Shown here piece after piece: positions 1-8,620 of a stretch of DNA of 64,000 nt. Each line of letters starts with the position of its first letter. The stretch's first letter is position 1. A program made the position numbers and the translations under genes. Origin of the DNA: Eubacteriaceae bacterium (GTDB lineage: Bacteria > Bacillota > Clostridia > Lachnospirales > Lachnospiraceae); NCBI GenBank assembly GCA_902362455.1, contig CABIWJ010000004.1, positions 266,349-330,348 on the forward strand, written 5' to 3'. The notes under the pieces were generated by a model, which worked only from the letters and a program-made list of their open reading frames with translations, made no database searches and was not told where the DNA came from.

Positions 1-8
1 TCAAATAA

Positions 9-194
9 TTAAGCTCTTTCAACAAAGCCTGATTTTAAGCATGAAGTACAAACATACATCTTTTTAGCTGCTCCGTTAAGGTTAACCTTTACAGATTTAA
101 CGTTTGATTTCCACATTTTACTTGTTTTTCTATTTGAGTGACTAACTGCGTTTCCGAAGTGAGCACCTTTATTACAAATTTCACATTTTGCCAT
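9..194 (-). CDS. rpmB: 50S ribosomal protein L28
   Basis: A 61-residue basic protein that matches bL28, a large-subunit ribosomal protein. It starts MAKCEICNKG and carries two CxxC pairs (CEIC near residue 4 and CTSC near residue 49), so it is the zinc-ribbon, cysteine-containing form of L28. A strong ribosome binding site (AAGGAGG) lies about 8 bases upstream of the ATG on the minus strand. It is transcribed divergently from the asp23-fakA pair, an arrangement common in Firmicutes. The gene is complete and has the usual family length. Confidence 0.96.
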   Translation of the reverse strand: MAKCEICNKGAHFGNAVSHSNRKTSKMWKSNVKSVKVNLNGAAKKMYVCTSCLKSGFVERA

Positions 195-248
195 TCCTAA
201 GCACCTCCTTAAGCGTACATTTGGTCTTTTAGACCTAACACGAATGAT

Positions 249-277
249 ATTTTAACAGATTAGCAATAAATATGCAA
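249..277 (-). promoter_or_regulatory. Sigma-A promoter of rpmB with a leader hairpin
   Basis: On the minus strand a -35 box TTGCAT (272-277) and a -10 box TAAAAT (249-254) are separated by exactly 17 bases. Between this promoter and the rpmB ribosome binding site the leader holds a short perfect hairpin (GGTCT/AGACC, 223-235). The spacing and position make it the likely rpmB promoter. Promoter function is inferred from sequence only. Confidence 0.55.
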
Positions 278-316
278 GCATTTTTTGAATTTTGTACTTT
301 ATTTTTTGAAAAAAGA

Positions 317-325
317 TGATATAAT
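317..325 (+). promoter_or_regulatory. Extended -10 promoter of asp23-fakA
   Basis: TATAAT at 320-325 is preceded by TG at 317-318, giving an extended -10 element, while the -35 region is poor (TTTATT at 298-303). The transcript would have a leader of about 110 bases with two hairpins: an 8-bp stem pairing 340-347 with 370-377 and a 7-bp stem pairing 405-411 with 419-425. The second ends just before the Shine-Dalgarno sequence of asp23. Confidence 0.4.
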
Positions 326-440
326 ATCACCATAACATTAAATTAGGTTTTTACGCATATTTGCAATTTCCTAATTTATACTTGATTGTTATTAAATTCA
401 TTTTCATACATTTTATGCATGTATGAGGAACGGAGGAAGT

Positions 441-800
441 ATGAAAGGTAAATTAAATTCCAATCTTGGAGATGTTTATATTGATAACGCAGTTATTGCT
501 AAATGTGCAGGTACAATTGCAATAGAGTGTTTTGGTATCGTTGGGATGGCAACTGTCAGTGTAGCTGATGGTATTGTTAAATTAGTTAAACGTGAAAATC
601 TTGCTAAAGGAATTAATGTAGAAGTAGATGAAGATAATAATCTTACTATTGATTTTCATGTAATAGTTGCATATGGAGTCAGTATTTCAGCAGTTGCTGA
701 TAATCTTGTGTCAAATGTAAAATATCAGGTAGAAGAAATTACCGGCCTTTCCGTTAAGAAGATTAATATCTTTGTAGAAGGCGTACGTGTAATAGACTAA
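441..800 (+). CDS. Asp23/Gls24 family envelope stress protein
   Basis: A 119-residue Asp23/Gls24 family protein. The start at 441 is preferred over an in-frame ATG at 423 because GGAGG lies just upstream of 441 and the protein then begins MKGKLNSNLGD, followed by the family's first strand and the 'AGTIAIECFGIVGM' region. The C-terminus has the usual pattern of alternating charged and valine residues, ending VEGVRVID. In Firmicutes this gene (yloU) commonly precedes the DAK2-domain gene, as here, and is associated with membrane or cell-envelope homeostasis; its molecular role is not settled. It is probably co-transcribed with the next gene, 20 bases downstream. Confidence 0.9.
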   Translation: MKGKLNSNLGDVYIDNAVIAKCAGTIAIECFGIVGMATVSVADGIVKLVKRENLAKGINVEVDEDNNLTIDFHVIVAYGVSISAVADNLVSNVKYQVEEITGLSVKKINIFVEGVRVID

Positions 801-820
801 TCTTAAGGAGGATTTTAATT

Positions 821-2488
821 GTGGTAACAAGTATAGATGGAAAGACTTTGCAGAAAATGTTTTTAGCAGGTGCTAAGAATCTTGAAGCAAAGAAAGAATG
901 GATTAATGAGTTAAATGTATTCCCTGTTCCAGATGGTGATACAGGAACGAATATGACATTAACGATAATGTCTGCTGCAAAAGAAGTTAGCGGAATAGAT
1001 AATCCAACAATGGAGACATTAGCTAAGGCTATTTCTTCGGGTTCCTTAAGAGGTGCGCGTGGTAACTCAGGTGTTATTCTTTCACAGCTTTTCAGAGGAT
1101 TTACAAAAGAGATTAAAGCTTTTGAAACTATTGATGCAGTAGTTTTGGCAAATGCATGTGAACGTGCAGTTGAGACAGCATATAAAGCCGTTATGAAGCC
1201 TAAGGAGGGAACAATCCTTACAGTTGCAAAAGGTATGGCTGAAAAAGCAAAAGAAGTTGTTCTTGAAACAGATGACCTTGAATATATGATTGATGAGATA
1301 ATCAAACATGGTGATTATGTACTCAGCCAGACACCAGAGATGCTTCCAGTATTAAAACAGGCAGGTGTTGTTGATTCAGGTGGACAGGGACTTATGCAGG
1401 TTATAAAAGGTGCATATGATGCATTTATGGGTAAGGAAATTGACTTATCTACTATAGAGGGTACACCTGCAAAAGCAGCAGCAACAAATGAAGTTCCTGA
1501 AACTTATGATATTAAGTACGGATATTGTACTGAATTCATTATTATGCTTGAGAAAGAGTATAATATGGAGAAAGAACACGAGTTCAAAGCATATTTAGAG
1601 TCAATTGGTGATTCTATTGTTTTAGTTTCTGATGATGACATTGTAAAGGTTCATGTACATACCAATGATCCTGGTCTTGCAATTCAGAAAGCTTTAACAT
1701 TTGGTTCTTTAACTAAGATGAAAATTGATAATATGCGCGAAGAACATCAGGAAAAATTAATCAAAGATGCCGAGAAATTAGCAGCTAAACAGAAAGATGA
1801 AGAAGTCAAGAAGGCAGACGAACCAAGAAAACCAGTTGGATTTATAGCAGTTTCAATTGGTGAGGGAATGAATGAGATTCTTTCAGGACTTGGAGTTGAT
1901 GAGATTATCGAGGGCGGTCAGACCATGAACCCAAGCACAGAAGATGTTCTTAATGCGATTGATAAGGTAAATGCAGATACAATATTTGTATTACCTAATA
2001 ATAAGAATATTATACTTGCTGCAGAACAGGCAAGAAATTTAACAGAAGACAAGGAAATTATAGTTATCCCATCTAAGACAGTTCCACAGGGTATTACAGC
2101 TATTATTAACTATGTTCAGGATACTGATTCTAAGACAAATGCTGAAAAAATGATTGAAGAGATGTCTAAGGTTAAGACTGGTTCAGTAACTTATGCTGTA
2201 AGAGATACTGTAATTGATGATAAAGAGATCAAAGAAAATGACATAATGGGTATTGGTGATAATGGTATTATTTCTGTAGGTACAGATTTATTTAAGACTA
2301 CAGTTGATATGGTATCTAATTTGGTAGATGACGATTCGGAGATAATAAGCATTTACTATGGTGCAGATGTAGATGAAGAAGCAGCTAATGAGCTTAGCGA
2401 GAAAATCGAAAGTCTGTATCCGGATGTTGAAGTCGATTTGAATTGTGGCGGACAGCCAATATATTATTATATTATTTCAGTAGAATAA
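821..2488 (+). CDS. fakA: Fatty acid kinase, DAK2/DegV-fold protein
   Basis: A 555-residue YloV/FakA-type protein that starts with GTG after AAGGAG. The N-terminal DAK2 kinase domain has the nucleotide/Mg motif DGDTGTN at residues 38-44 and the glycine-rich RGARGNSGVILSQ region near residue 74. The C-terminal half resembles a DegV-like fold. In characterised homologues FakA phosphorylates fatty acids bound to a FakB (DegV) partner, feeding exogenous fatty acids into phospholipid synthesis. No fakB gene is seen here. The sequence is full length and its key motifs are intact. It forms a pair with asp23 and ends at a strong hairpin. Confidence 0.9.
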   Translation: MVTSIDGKTLQKMFLAGAKNLEAKKEWINELNVFPVPDGDTGTNMTLTIMSAAKEVSGIDNPTMETLAKAISSGSLRGARGNSGVILSQLFRGFTKEIKAFETIDAVVLANACERAVETAYKAVMKPKEGTILTVAKGMAEKAKEVVLETDDLEYMIDEIIKHGDYVLSQTPEMLPVLKQAGVVDSGGQGLMQVIKGAYDAFMGKEIDLSTIEGTPAKAAATNEVPETYDIKYGYCTEFIIMLEKEYNMEKEHEFKAYLESIGDSIVLVSDDDIVKVHVHTNDPGLAIQKALTFGSLTKMKIDNMREEHQEKLIKDAEKLAAKQKDEEVKKADEPRKPVGFIAVSIGEGMNEILSGLGVDEIIEGGQTMNPSTEDVLNAIDKVNADTIFVLPNNKNIILAAEQARNLTEDKEIIVIPSKTVPQGITAIINYVQDTDSKTNAEKMIEEMSKVKTGSVTYAVRDTVIDDKEIKENDIMGIGDNGIISVGTDLFKTTVDMVSNLVDDDSEIISIYYGADVDEEAANELSEKIESLYPDVEVDLNCGGQPIYYYIISVE

Positions 2489-2541
2489 GATTATGATAAT
2501 TGGATAACTTGAATTTAAAATAAATAATATAAAATAAACAG

Positions 2542-2598
2542 AGGTCATATATTTTAATTTTCTAAAAATAGAGAAAATATAATATATGACCTTTTAAT
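2542..2598. terminator. Hairpin terminator between fakA and the SGNH gene
   Basis: A perfect 12-bp outer stem (2542-2553 with 2581-2592) continues inward as an AT-rich stem and is followed by TTTTAATTT on the plus strand. It lies between the convergent fakA and SGNH hydrolase genes, so it probably terminates fakA and may work in both directions. Confidence 0.7.
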
Positions 2599-2679
2599 TT
2601 AGAATTATAGAGAACTATACAGACTAGAAATATACGACAAAGTGTGTTGGTTAAAACAGAACTATAGAATAGAAATTAT

Positions 2680-3597
2680 TTACTGAGTAATGAGTCTATA
2701 TAAATATTTCTTATAATAGTCACTGGTAAAATGTATTCCATCTGTTGTAGATTCAGATTTAAGAAAACCATTTTCATCAATGAAATAACTGTTTAAATCT
2801 ATGTATGTGGTATCTGTCTCTGAACACATATTTCGAATCTTATTATTAAATAAATCGATTCGTTCATTATTTTCTGATTCGTTATTAACTTTTGCATCAG
2901 AAGAGATATGAAAAATTGCCATTATATTAATATGTGATTCGGGACTGATTTCTTTGATTTTATTAATTAATACTTTATATTTTTCTATAAATGTATCTTC
3001 ATATTTCCAACCTAATTCATTATAACCAATGGATAAGTATATATTATCATATTTATATTTGCTTATGGCTTCATATAGTCCCAGATTCTCTCCGTTAATG
3101 AAGAATGTATCTTCTGTAAGCTTATCAATGGTGATTCCGACATCACAACAAAATGATGCGAATTTAGATGCTCCGGTGAACCTTCTGATGCCATCAGTTC
3201 TTGAATCACCGACAAATAATGAGTTATTGAGATGTTTAGAAACATTATCATCAGCCAAAACATTATCAAGATTAGAATAATTATCATCAGCTAAATAATT
3301 ACTATCAGAACCATTGGAACTAATATCAGTTTTATTGCCGGAATTTGTATTTCTATTATTAACAGGATTAGTAGAATTAACATTATCAGAGCTATCTAAA
3401 TCTGAATTATTATTAGAATTATTTGCATCTGGATTAGAAGTGTTATTTATTATATTACCATTGATGGGGTTAGAATTATTCTCAAATCTAACCAGACGGT
3501 TATCTGGAATATTTAATCTGATTATTATTACAATCAGAAATATTACAGCTATAAATAATAAAAATATTGTCAGTAATAATTTTTTTCCATTATTCAA
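2680..3597 (-). CDS. Membrane-anchored SGNH/GDSL hydrolase with Asn-rich linker
   Basis: A 305-residue protein with a TTG start. It has an N-terminal membrane anchor (about residues 7-28), a low-complexity Asn/Ser/Asp linker (about 40-112) and an SGNH hydrolase domain. The nucleophile motif is GDS at 130-132 (FVGDSRTDG), a GYNE block lies in the middle and the C-terminal D286-x-x-H289 is intact, so the catalytic Ser-Asp-His set is present. Substrate is unknown; extracellular SGNH enzymes often de-acylate cell-wall polymers or glycans. It stands alone on the minus strand between fakA and recG. The linker probably spans part of the cell wall (inference). Confidence 0.82.
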   Translation of the reverse strand: MNNGKKLLLTIFLLFIAVIFLIVIIIRLNIPDNRLVRFENNSNPINGNIINNTSNPDANNSNNNSDLDSSDNVNSTNPVNNRNTNSGNKTDISSNGSDSNYLADDNYSNLDNVLADDNVSKHLNNSLFVGDSRTDGIRRFTGASKFASFCCDVGITIDKLTEDTFFINGENLGLYEAISKYKYDNIYLSIGYNELGWKYEDTFIEKYKVLINKIKEISPESHINIMAIFHISSDAKVNNESENNERIDLFNNKIRNMCSETDTTYIDLNSYFIDENGFLKSESTTDGIHFTSDYYKKYLYRLITQ

Positions 3598-3725
3598 TGT
3601 TATATCTTACCTTTCGCATAAATTAAATACGTGATATAATGGCACAAAGATAACAAGTGATGTGAAATCATTGTGTATGTTACTATTATATAATTGCAAT
3701 GATAAGAATGCAAGGAGGATTCTTA

Positions 3726-5732
3726 ATGGAATTAACAAAAATAAAGGGTGTAGGTGAGAAAACTGTTGCACTTTTAAATAAATTAGGAATTAATGATTCG
3801 GATGAGTTGCTAAGGTACTATCCTAGAAATTATGATATATATGAGAAACCGATATTGATTGAGGATATAGATAATAAATTAATCGTTGCCATAGATGGTG
3901 TGGTCACTAAGAATATAGAGATAAAACATATGAAGAATCTTACCGTGGTTACGACAAATATTAAAGATGCTAATAATAAAATGATTAAAGTAACATGGTT
4001 TAATATGCCTTTTCTGAGGTCAACAATAAAATATTCGATGAGATTTATATTCAGAGGCAGAATTAACAGAGTAAATGGTATTCCTGTAATGGAGCAGCCT
4101 GAGATATTTACTATGGCGAAATATGAAGAGAAGCTTAATTCGATGCAGCCACTTTATGGACTTACTAAAGGCATTACAAATAACCAGATTTCAAAGATTA
4201 TAAATAATCTTTTAGAGGTTAAAACTATAACAGATTATTTATCTGATGATTACAAGGCAAAGTATGATTTGTGTGATATGGATTATGCAATCAGAAATAT
4301 ACATTTTCCAAAAGATTTTGAATGTATGGCAGCAGCTAGAAAACGTCTTGTATTTGATGAATTTTTTGCGTTTATATATAAGATGAAGATGTTAAAGGCA
4401 AAAGAGATTCAGGTAGTAAACCAATATATAATTAATAATTTTCAGATGTCAGACAGTATCATTGAAAAGCTGCCATATAGCCTTACATCTGCACAGAGAA
4501 AAGTAATTAATGAAATACGAAGTGACATTTCAGGGGAATATGTAATGCAGAGACTTATACAAGGTGATGTAGGCTCAGGTAAGACGATAGTGGCATTTTT
4601 GACGATGATTGATTTTGCAGCGGCAGGTTTACAGTCAGTAATTATGGCACCGACAGAGGTGCTTGCAAGTCAACATTATGAAGATATGATTAATTTATTA
4701 GAAGAAAATGATTTGGATTACAAAGTTGTATTGCTTACAGGTTCACTTACTGCCAAGCAGAAACATATTGCCTATGATATGATTGAATCAGGTGAGGCTA
4801 GACTAATTATAGGTACACATGCAGCATTTCAGGAAAAAGTAGTCTATAATAATCTTTCACTGGTAGTTATAGACGAACAGCATAGATTTGGTGTGGTACA
4901 ACGATCTTTGCTTATGGAAAAAGGATTAAAACCTCATGTGATGGTAATGAGTGCGACACCGATACCAAGAACACTTGCAATTATTCTATATGGGGATATG
5001 GATATTTCCGTTATCGATGAACTCCCCGCTAACAGACTATCGATAAAAAACTGTGTTGTAACTAAGGAATATCGCCCGAATGCATACAGATTTATTGAGA
5101 AAGAGGTACATTCAGGCAGACAGGCATATATAATATGTCCGATGGTAGAGGAAAGTGATACCTTAGAAGCTGAAAATGTAATAGATTATGCTGATAATTT
5201 ATCTAAGATATTGCCGGATGATATTAAGGTTTCATATCTGCATGGTAAAATGAAGTCAGATTTGAAAAATGAAATTATCAGTAAATTCGAGAAAAATGAG
5301 ATAAATGTCTTAGTATCGACAACTGTAATAGAGGTAGGAATTAATGTGCCGAATGCAACGATAATGATGGTCGAAAATGCAGAAAGGTTTGGTCTGTCTG
5401 CATTGCATCAGTTAAGAGGTCGTGTGGGACGAGGAAAATACCAGTCTTATTGTATATTTGTAAGCGCTTCGCAGAATAAAGAGAAACTTGATAAGCTAAA
5501 TATTTTAAATAAATCTAATGATGGATTCTATATTGCTTCTGAGGACCTCAAACTAAGAGGACCGGGCGATTTCTTTGGAATACGCCAAAGTGGAGATATC
5601 GGTTTTGAAATTGCTGATATTTATACAGATGCTAAAATTTTAAAAAATGCCGAAAAGGCTGTGGATGAATTTATTAATGATGGATATGAATTTATTGACA
5701 AAAAAATTAATGATGATATAGTAATATATTAA
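3726..5732 (+). CDS. recG: ATP-dependent DNA helicase RecG
   Basis: A 668-residue RecG, the branch-migrating helicase that remodels stalled forks and Holliday junctions. The start at 3726 follows AAGGAGG, whereas an upstream in-frame ATG at 3699 has no ribosome binding site. Visible are the N-terminal wedge/OB region beginning with a helix-hairpin-like 'GVGEKTVALLNKLGI', Walker A GDVGSGKT, the DEQH Walker B motif, the SATPIPRTLA motif, and the C-terminal helicase motifs ending in HQLRGRVGRG. Length is normal. Downstream come ddl and murF on the same strand. Confidence 0.97.
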   Translation: MELTKIKGVGEKTVALLNKLGINDSDELLRYYPRNYDIYEKPILIEDIDNKLIVAIDGVVTKNIEIKHMKNLTVVTTNIKDANNKMIKVTWFNMPFLRSTIKYSMRFIFRGRINRVNGIPVMEQPEIFTMAKYEEKLNSMQPLYGLTKGITNNQISKIINNLLEVKTITDYLSDDYKAKYDLCDMDYAIRNIHFPKDFECMAAARKRLVFDEFFAFIYKMKMLKAKEIQVVNQYIINNFQMSDSIIEKLPYSLTSAQRKVINEIRSDISGEYVMQRLIQGDVGSGKTIVAFLTMIDFAAAGLQSVIMAPTEVLASQHYEDMINLLEENDLDYKVVLLTGSLTAKQKHIAYDMIESGEARLIIGTHAAFQEKVVYNNLSLVVIDEQHRFGVVQRSLLMEKGLKPHVMVMSATPIPRTLAIILYGDMDISVIDELPANRLSIKNCVVTKEYRPNAYRFIEKEVHSGRQAYIICPMVEESDTLEAENVIDYADNLSKILPDDIKVSYLHGKMKSDLKNEIISKFEKNEINVLVSTTVIEVGINVPNATIMMVENAERFGLSALHQLRGRVGRGKYQSYCIFVSASQNKEKLDKLNILNKSNDGFYIASEDLKLRGPGDFFGIRQSGDIGFEIADIYTDAKILKNAEKAVDEFINDGYEFIDKKINDDIVIY

Positions 5733-5810
5733 TTGATGAATATGATATATAGAAAGGATAAATGTACAGTCAGATTCATATGAAGATATATGATTGTACA
5801 AGGTATTTGT

Positions 5811-6854
5811 ATGAATATAGTTGTTTTATGTGCAGGAACAAGTACAGAAAGAGAAGTATCCATTGTTACTGGTAAGATGGTGTGTGATGCACTTAGAGAA
5901 AAAGGACATAACGCAAGAGTATTAGATGTTTTCTTTGGAACATATAAAAATGATAAAGTTAATAAAGATAATTTCTTCTCAGGAGAATATGATTTAGATA
6001 GAGAAATAGAACACATTTCCTCGCTTAATAGTGAAGTTACGGAAATGAAGAGCAGTAGAAGGAGATTTTTCGGGGATAATGTACTTGATATATGTATGAG
6101 TGCAGATGTTGTATTTATGGCTCTTCATGGTGCAAACGGAGAAGATGGAAAAGTTCAGGCAACACTTGATTTATGTGGCGTTAAATATACAGGCACAGGA
6201 TATTTAGGAAGTGCACTTGCAATGGATAAAGGAATGACAAAACAGTTATTTGTATACAATAATGTTCCTACACCTAAGGGAATTCTTTTATCTAAAAATG
6301 ATAATAATAATTATGTGGAGAAATTAAAGAAAGCTGAAATTGCATTCCCATGCGTTGTTAAGCCTTGTTGTGGAGGCTCAAGTATCGGTGTTTCGATATC
6401 AAATAGTGAAGAAGAATTTTTAAAAGCACTAGAAGAAGCATTTTCGTTTGAAGATAATGTTGTTGTGGAAGAATATATTAAGGGCAGAGAATTCTCAATT
6501 GGTGTAATAGGTGGCAAGGCACTTCCTATTATTGAAATTATTCCTTTAGAGGGATTTTATGATTATAAGAATAAATATCAGCCTGGAATGACTAAAGATG
6601 TATGCCCGGCACAAATTAGTGCAGAATTAACTGAAAAAATGCAGGCTGAAGCAGTACATGCAAGCAAGGTTCTTAATCTGGATGCATATAGTAGAATAGA
6701 TTTCTTAAGTGATGATAATGATAATATATATTGCTTAGAGGCAAATACTTTACCAGGAATGACACCAACAAGCCTTCTTCCACAGGAGGCAGCAGCTATT
6801 GGAATCAGCTTTCCTGATTTATGTGAGAAATTGATTAAAGAGAGTGATAGATAG
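5811..6854 (+). CDS. ddl: D-alanine--D-alanine ligase
   Basis: A 347-residue ATP-grasp ligase that makes the D-Ala-D-Ala dipeptide for peptidoglycan. The start at 5811 (MNIVVLCAGTSTEREVS) is chosen because the family begins with this strand; the upstream in-frame ATG at 5790 adds seven residues without a better ribosome binding site. The ATP-grasp motifs are visible: VKPCCGGSSIGV, EEYIKGREFSIGV, and the C-terminal LEANTLPGMTPTSL, which contains the metal-binding Glu and Asn. It is followed closely by murF, which uses its product. No vancomycin-resistance-type context is present. Confidence 0.95.
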   Translation: MNIVVLCAGTSTEREVSIVTGKMVCDALREKGHNARVLDVFFGTYKNDKVNKDNFFSGEYDLDREIEHISSLNSEVTEMKSSRRRFFGDNVLDICMSADVVFMALHGANGEDGKVQATLDLCGVKYTGTGYLGSALAMDKGMTKQLFVYNNVPTPKGILLSKNDNNNYVEKLKKAEIAFPCVVKPCCGGSSIGVSISNSEEEFLKALEEAFSFEDNVVVEEYIKGREFSIGVIGGKALPIIEIIPLEGFYDYKNKYQPGMTKDVCPAQISAELTEKMQAEAVHASKVLNLDAYSRIDFLSDDNDNIYCLEANTLPGMTPTSLLPQEAAAIGISFPDLCEKLIKESDR

Positions 6855-6876
6855 AACACTTGGAAATGGAGTTAGT

Positions 6877-8253
6877 ATGAGAAACCTTACATTAGAAAAT
6901 GTTGCTAAAGCATGTAATGGAAGATTGTTCTGTGATTCAGAAGAATTATCTAAAAGAGAAGTGAGTGATATAGTTACGGATAATAGAAAAGTTACGAAAG
7001 ATTCATTATTTGTAGCGATAAAAGGTGCACGAGTTGATGGACACAGTTTCATTAATTCAGCTTATGAAGCAGGTGCATTGTGTGTAATATCTGAACGGAA
7101 ATTAGATATCGATAAACCATATATATTAGTCGAAAGCTCATTAGTTGCCATAAAAAATATTGCGAAATTCTACCGCAAGGGCTTAGATATTAAAGTTGTC
7201 GGAATAACGGGAAGTGTTGGTAAAACAAGCACTAAAGAGATGATATATTCAGTTTTATCTGAAAAATATAATGTATTAAAAACAGAAGGAAACTTTAATA
7301 ATGAACTAGGACTTCCTCTCACAATTTTCAGGATAAGAGAAGAACATGAGATTGCTGTACTTGAAATGGGAATCAGTGATTTTGGCGAAATGACAAGACT
7401 TTCTGAAATTGCACAGCCTGATGTGGCTGTAATTACTAACATTGGTTTATGCCATTTAGAGAATCTCAAAACCAGAGACGGAATACTTAAAGCCAAGACA
7501 GAGATGTTTAAAAATATTTCTGAAGATGCATCAATAGTATTAAATGGTGATGACGATAAATTAAGTACAATTTCTGAATATAATGGTATAAAACCATATT
7601 TTTACGGTATTGATAATAAAGAGAGCAAAATATATGCAGACAATATCGAAAATTTTGGAATAAAAGGAATAAAATGCGATATCCACTACAAAGATTCTAC
7701 TATAAATGCATTGATTAATATACCGGGTAAACATATGGTCTATAATGCACTTGCAGCCGTATGTGTCGGTAAAATATTTGGACTTAAAGATAATGAGATA
7801 GAAAGTGGAATAGAAAAATTAAAACCTGTATCAGGACGAAATAATATATTAGAATTAGATGGAATAACTGTAATAGATGACTGTTATAATGCTAATCCTG
7901 TATCAATGCGTGCAAGTATCGATGTACTTAATTATGCGACAGGCAGAAAAGTTGCAATCCTTGGTGATATGGGAGAATTAGGTGCTAATGAAGATAAAAT
8001 GCATAAGGAAATCGGAGATTATATCATTAATACTGACATAGACGTAGTAGTATTAGCCGGTAAATTAATGAATAATGCATTTTTAGAGTTAGAGAAACAA
8101 CATTTTGACAGAAAAATCTATTATTTTGATAAATTAGATGATTTAGTTTCTGAATTACCACGCATAATCAAAAAAGATGATACCATTTTAGTAAAGGCTT
8201 CCCATTTTATGAACTTTGTTAAAATAGTAGAGTATTTCAAAGAAAACTGGTAA
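6877..8253 (+). CDS. murF: UDP-N-acetylmuramoyl-tripeptide--D-alanyl-D-alanine ligase
   Basis: A 458-residue MurF that adds D-Ala-D-Ala to the UDP-MurNAc-tripeptide in the cytoplasm. The chosen start at 6877 has TGGAG upstream and gives MRNLTLENVAKAC; an earlier in-frame ATG at 6844 overlaps the end of ddl. Motifs are the GITGSVGKTSTKEM P-loop, 'EMGISDFGEM' and the 'DDCYNANPVSMRAS' block typical of MurF. The tight ddl-murF arrangement suggests one transcript. The stop codon lies inside the stem of the terminator-like hairpin that follows. Confidence 0.95.
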   Translation: MRNLTLENVAKACNGRLFCDSEELSKREVSDIVTDNRKVTKDSLFVAIKGARVDGHSFINSAYEAGALCVISERKLDIDKPYILVESSLVAIKNIAKFYRKGLDIKVVGITGSVGKTSTKEMIYSVLSEKYNVLKTEGNFNNELGLPLTIFRIREEHEIAVLEMGISDFGEMTRLSEIAQPDVAVITNIGLCHLENLKTRDGILKAKTEMFKNISEDASIVLNGDDDKLSTISEYNGIKPYFYGIDNKESKIYADNIENFGIKGIKCDIHYKDSTINALINIPGKHMVYNALAAVCVGKIFGLKDNEIESGIEKLKPVSGRNNILELDGITVIDDCYNANPVSMRASIDVLNYATGRKVAILGDMGELGANEDKMHKEIGDYIINTDIDVVVLAGKLMNNAFLELEKQHFDRKIYYFDKLDDLVSELPRIIKKDDTILVKASHFMNFVKIVEYFKENW

Positions 8254-8284
8254 GTTTAAGCAAATTACTAAAACTTACCAGTTT
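8244..8284 (+). terminator. Hairpin overlapping the murF stop codon
   Basis: A 14-bp perfect stem (8244-8257 with 8271-8284) with a 13-base loop. The murF stop codon (8251-8253) lies inside the left arm. The downstream tract is T-rich but interrupted (TATATTT), so it is a weak or partial terminator. Confidence 0.55.
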
Positions 8285-8309
8285 ATATTTGAAATACCTC
8301 CACATAATA
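8283..8309 (+). promoter_or_regulatory. Candidate sigma-G-type promoter of the SASP gene
   Basis: CATAATA at 8303-8309 matches the sigma-G -10 pattern CATnnTA. A TTATA at 8283-8287, 15 bases upstream, is an imperfect match to the -35 pattern. SASP genes are known forespore sigma-G targets, so the position makes sense, but the assignment rests on short degenerate motifs. Confidence 0.35.
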
Positions 8310-8352
8310 TTACTGTAACATCAAAACCAGTAAAATATATGGAGGTTTAATT

Positions 8353-8562
8353 ATGAATAACACAAGTTCAAACAAAACATCAGTACCAGAAGCAAAAAGT
8401 GCTATGAACAAATTCAAAATGGAAGTAGCAAATGAAATTGGTGTTCCTTTGTCAGATGGTTATAATGGTAATCTTACTTCCGCACAGAATGGTTCAGTAG
8501 GTGGATATATGGTTAAAAAGATGATTGAAGCACAGGAAAGAGAAATGGCTTCAAGAGGATAA
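8353..8562 (+). CDS. Small acid-soluble spore protein, alpha/beta type
   Basis: A 69-residue alpha/beta SASP that coats and protects spore DNA. The helix-forming block KFKMEVANEIGVPL and the second conserved block YNGNLTSAQNGSVGGYMVKKMIEAQE are intact. The germination protease site region (around ...FKMEVANE) is recognisable. The ribosome binding site GGAGG precedes the ATG by about 7 bases. The gene stands alone, framed by two hairpins, which fits independent forespore expression. Confidence 0.93.
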   Translation: MNNTSSNKTSVPEAKSAMNKFKMEVANEIGVPLSDGYNGNLTSAQNGSVGGYMVKKMIEAQEREMASRG

Positions 8563-8592
8563 TTTAATCTAATCTATCTGAATTGATGTTAA

Positions 8593-8620
8593 GAGGGCTA
8601 CCTGTTAAAGGGTAGTCCTC
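8593..8620. terminator. Convergent terminator between the SASP and YprB-like genes
   Basis: A 10-bp stem (8593-8602 with 8611-8620, one G-T pair) with an 8-base loop lies directly between the SASP gene and the convergent minus-strand gene, whose stop codon abuts it. There is no long U tract. It probably acts as a shared, bidirectional terminator. Confidence 0.5.

Noticed and set aside
763..1305. Long minus-strand open frame opposite fakA
   Set aside because: It is antisense to a well-conserved kinase, has no ribosome binding site and no recognisable domain; many similar antisense frames in this AT-rich window are shadows of real genes.
5790..5810. Upstream start for ddl
   Set aside because: The extra seven residues are unlike the family and the ATG at 5811 gives the conserved N-terminal strand.
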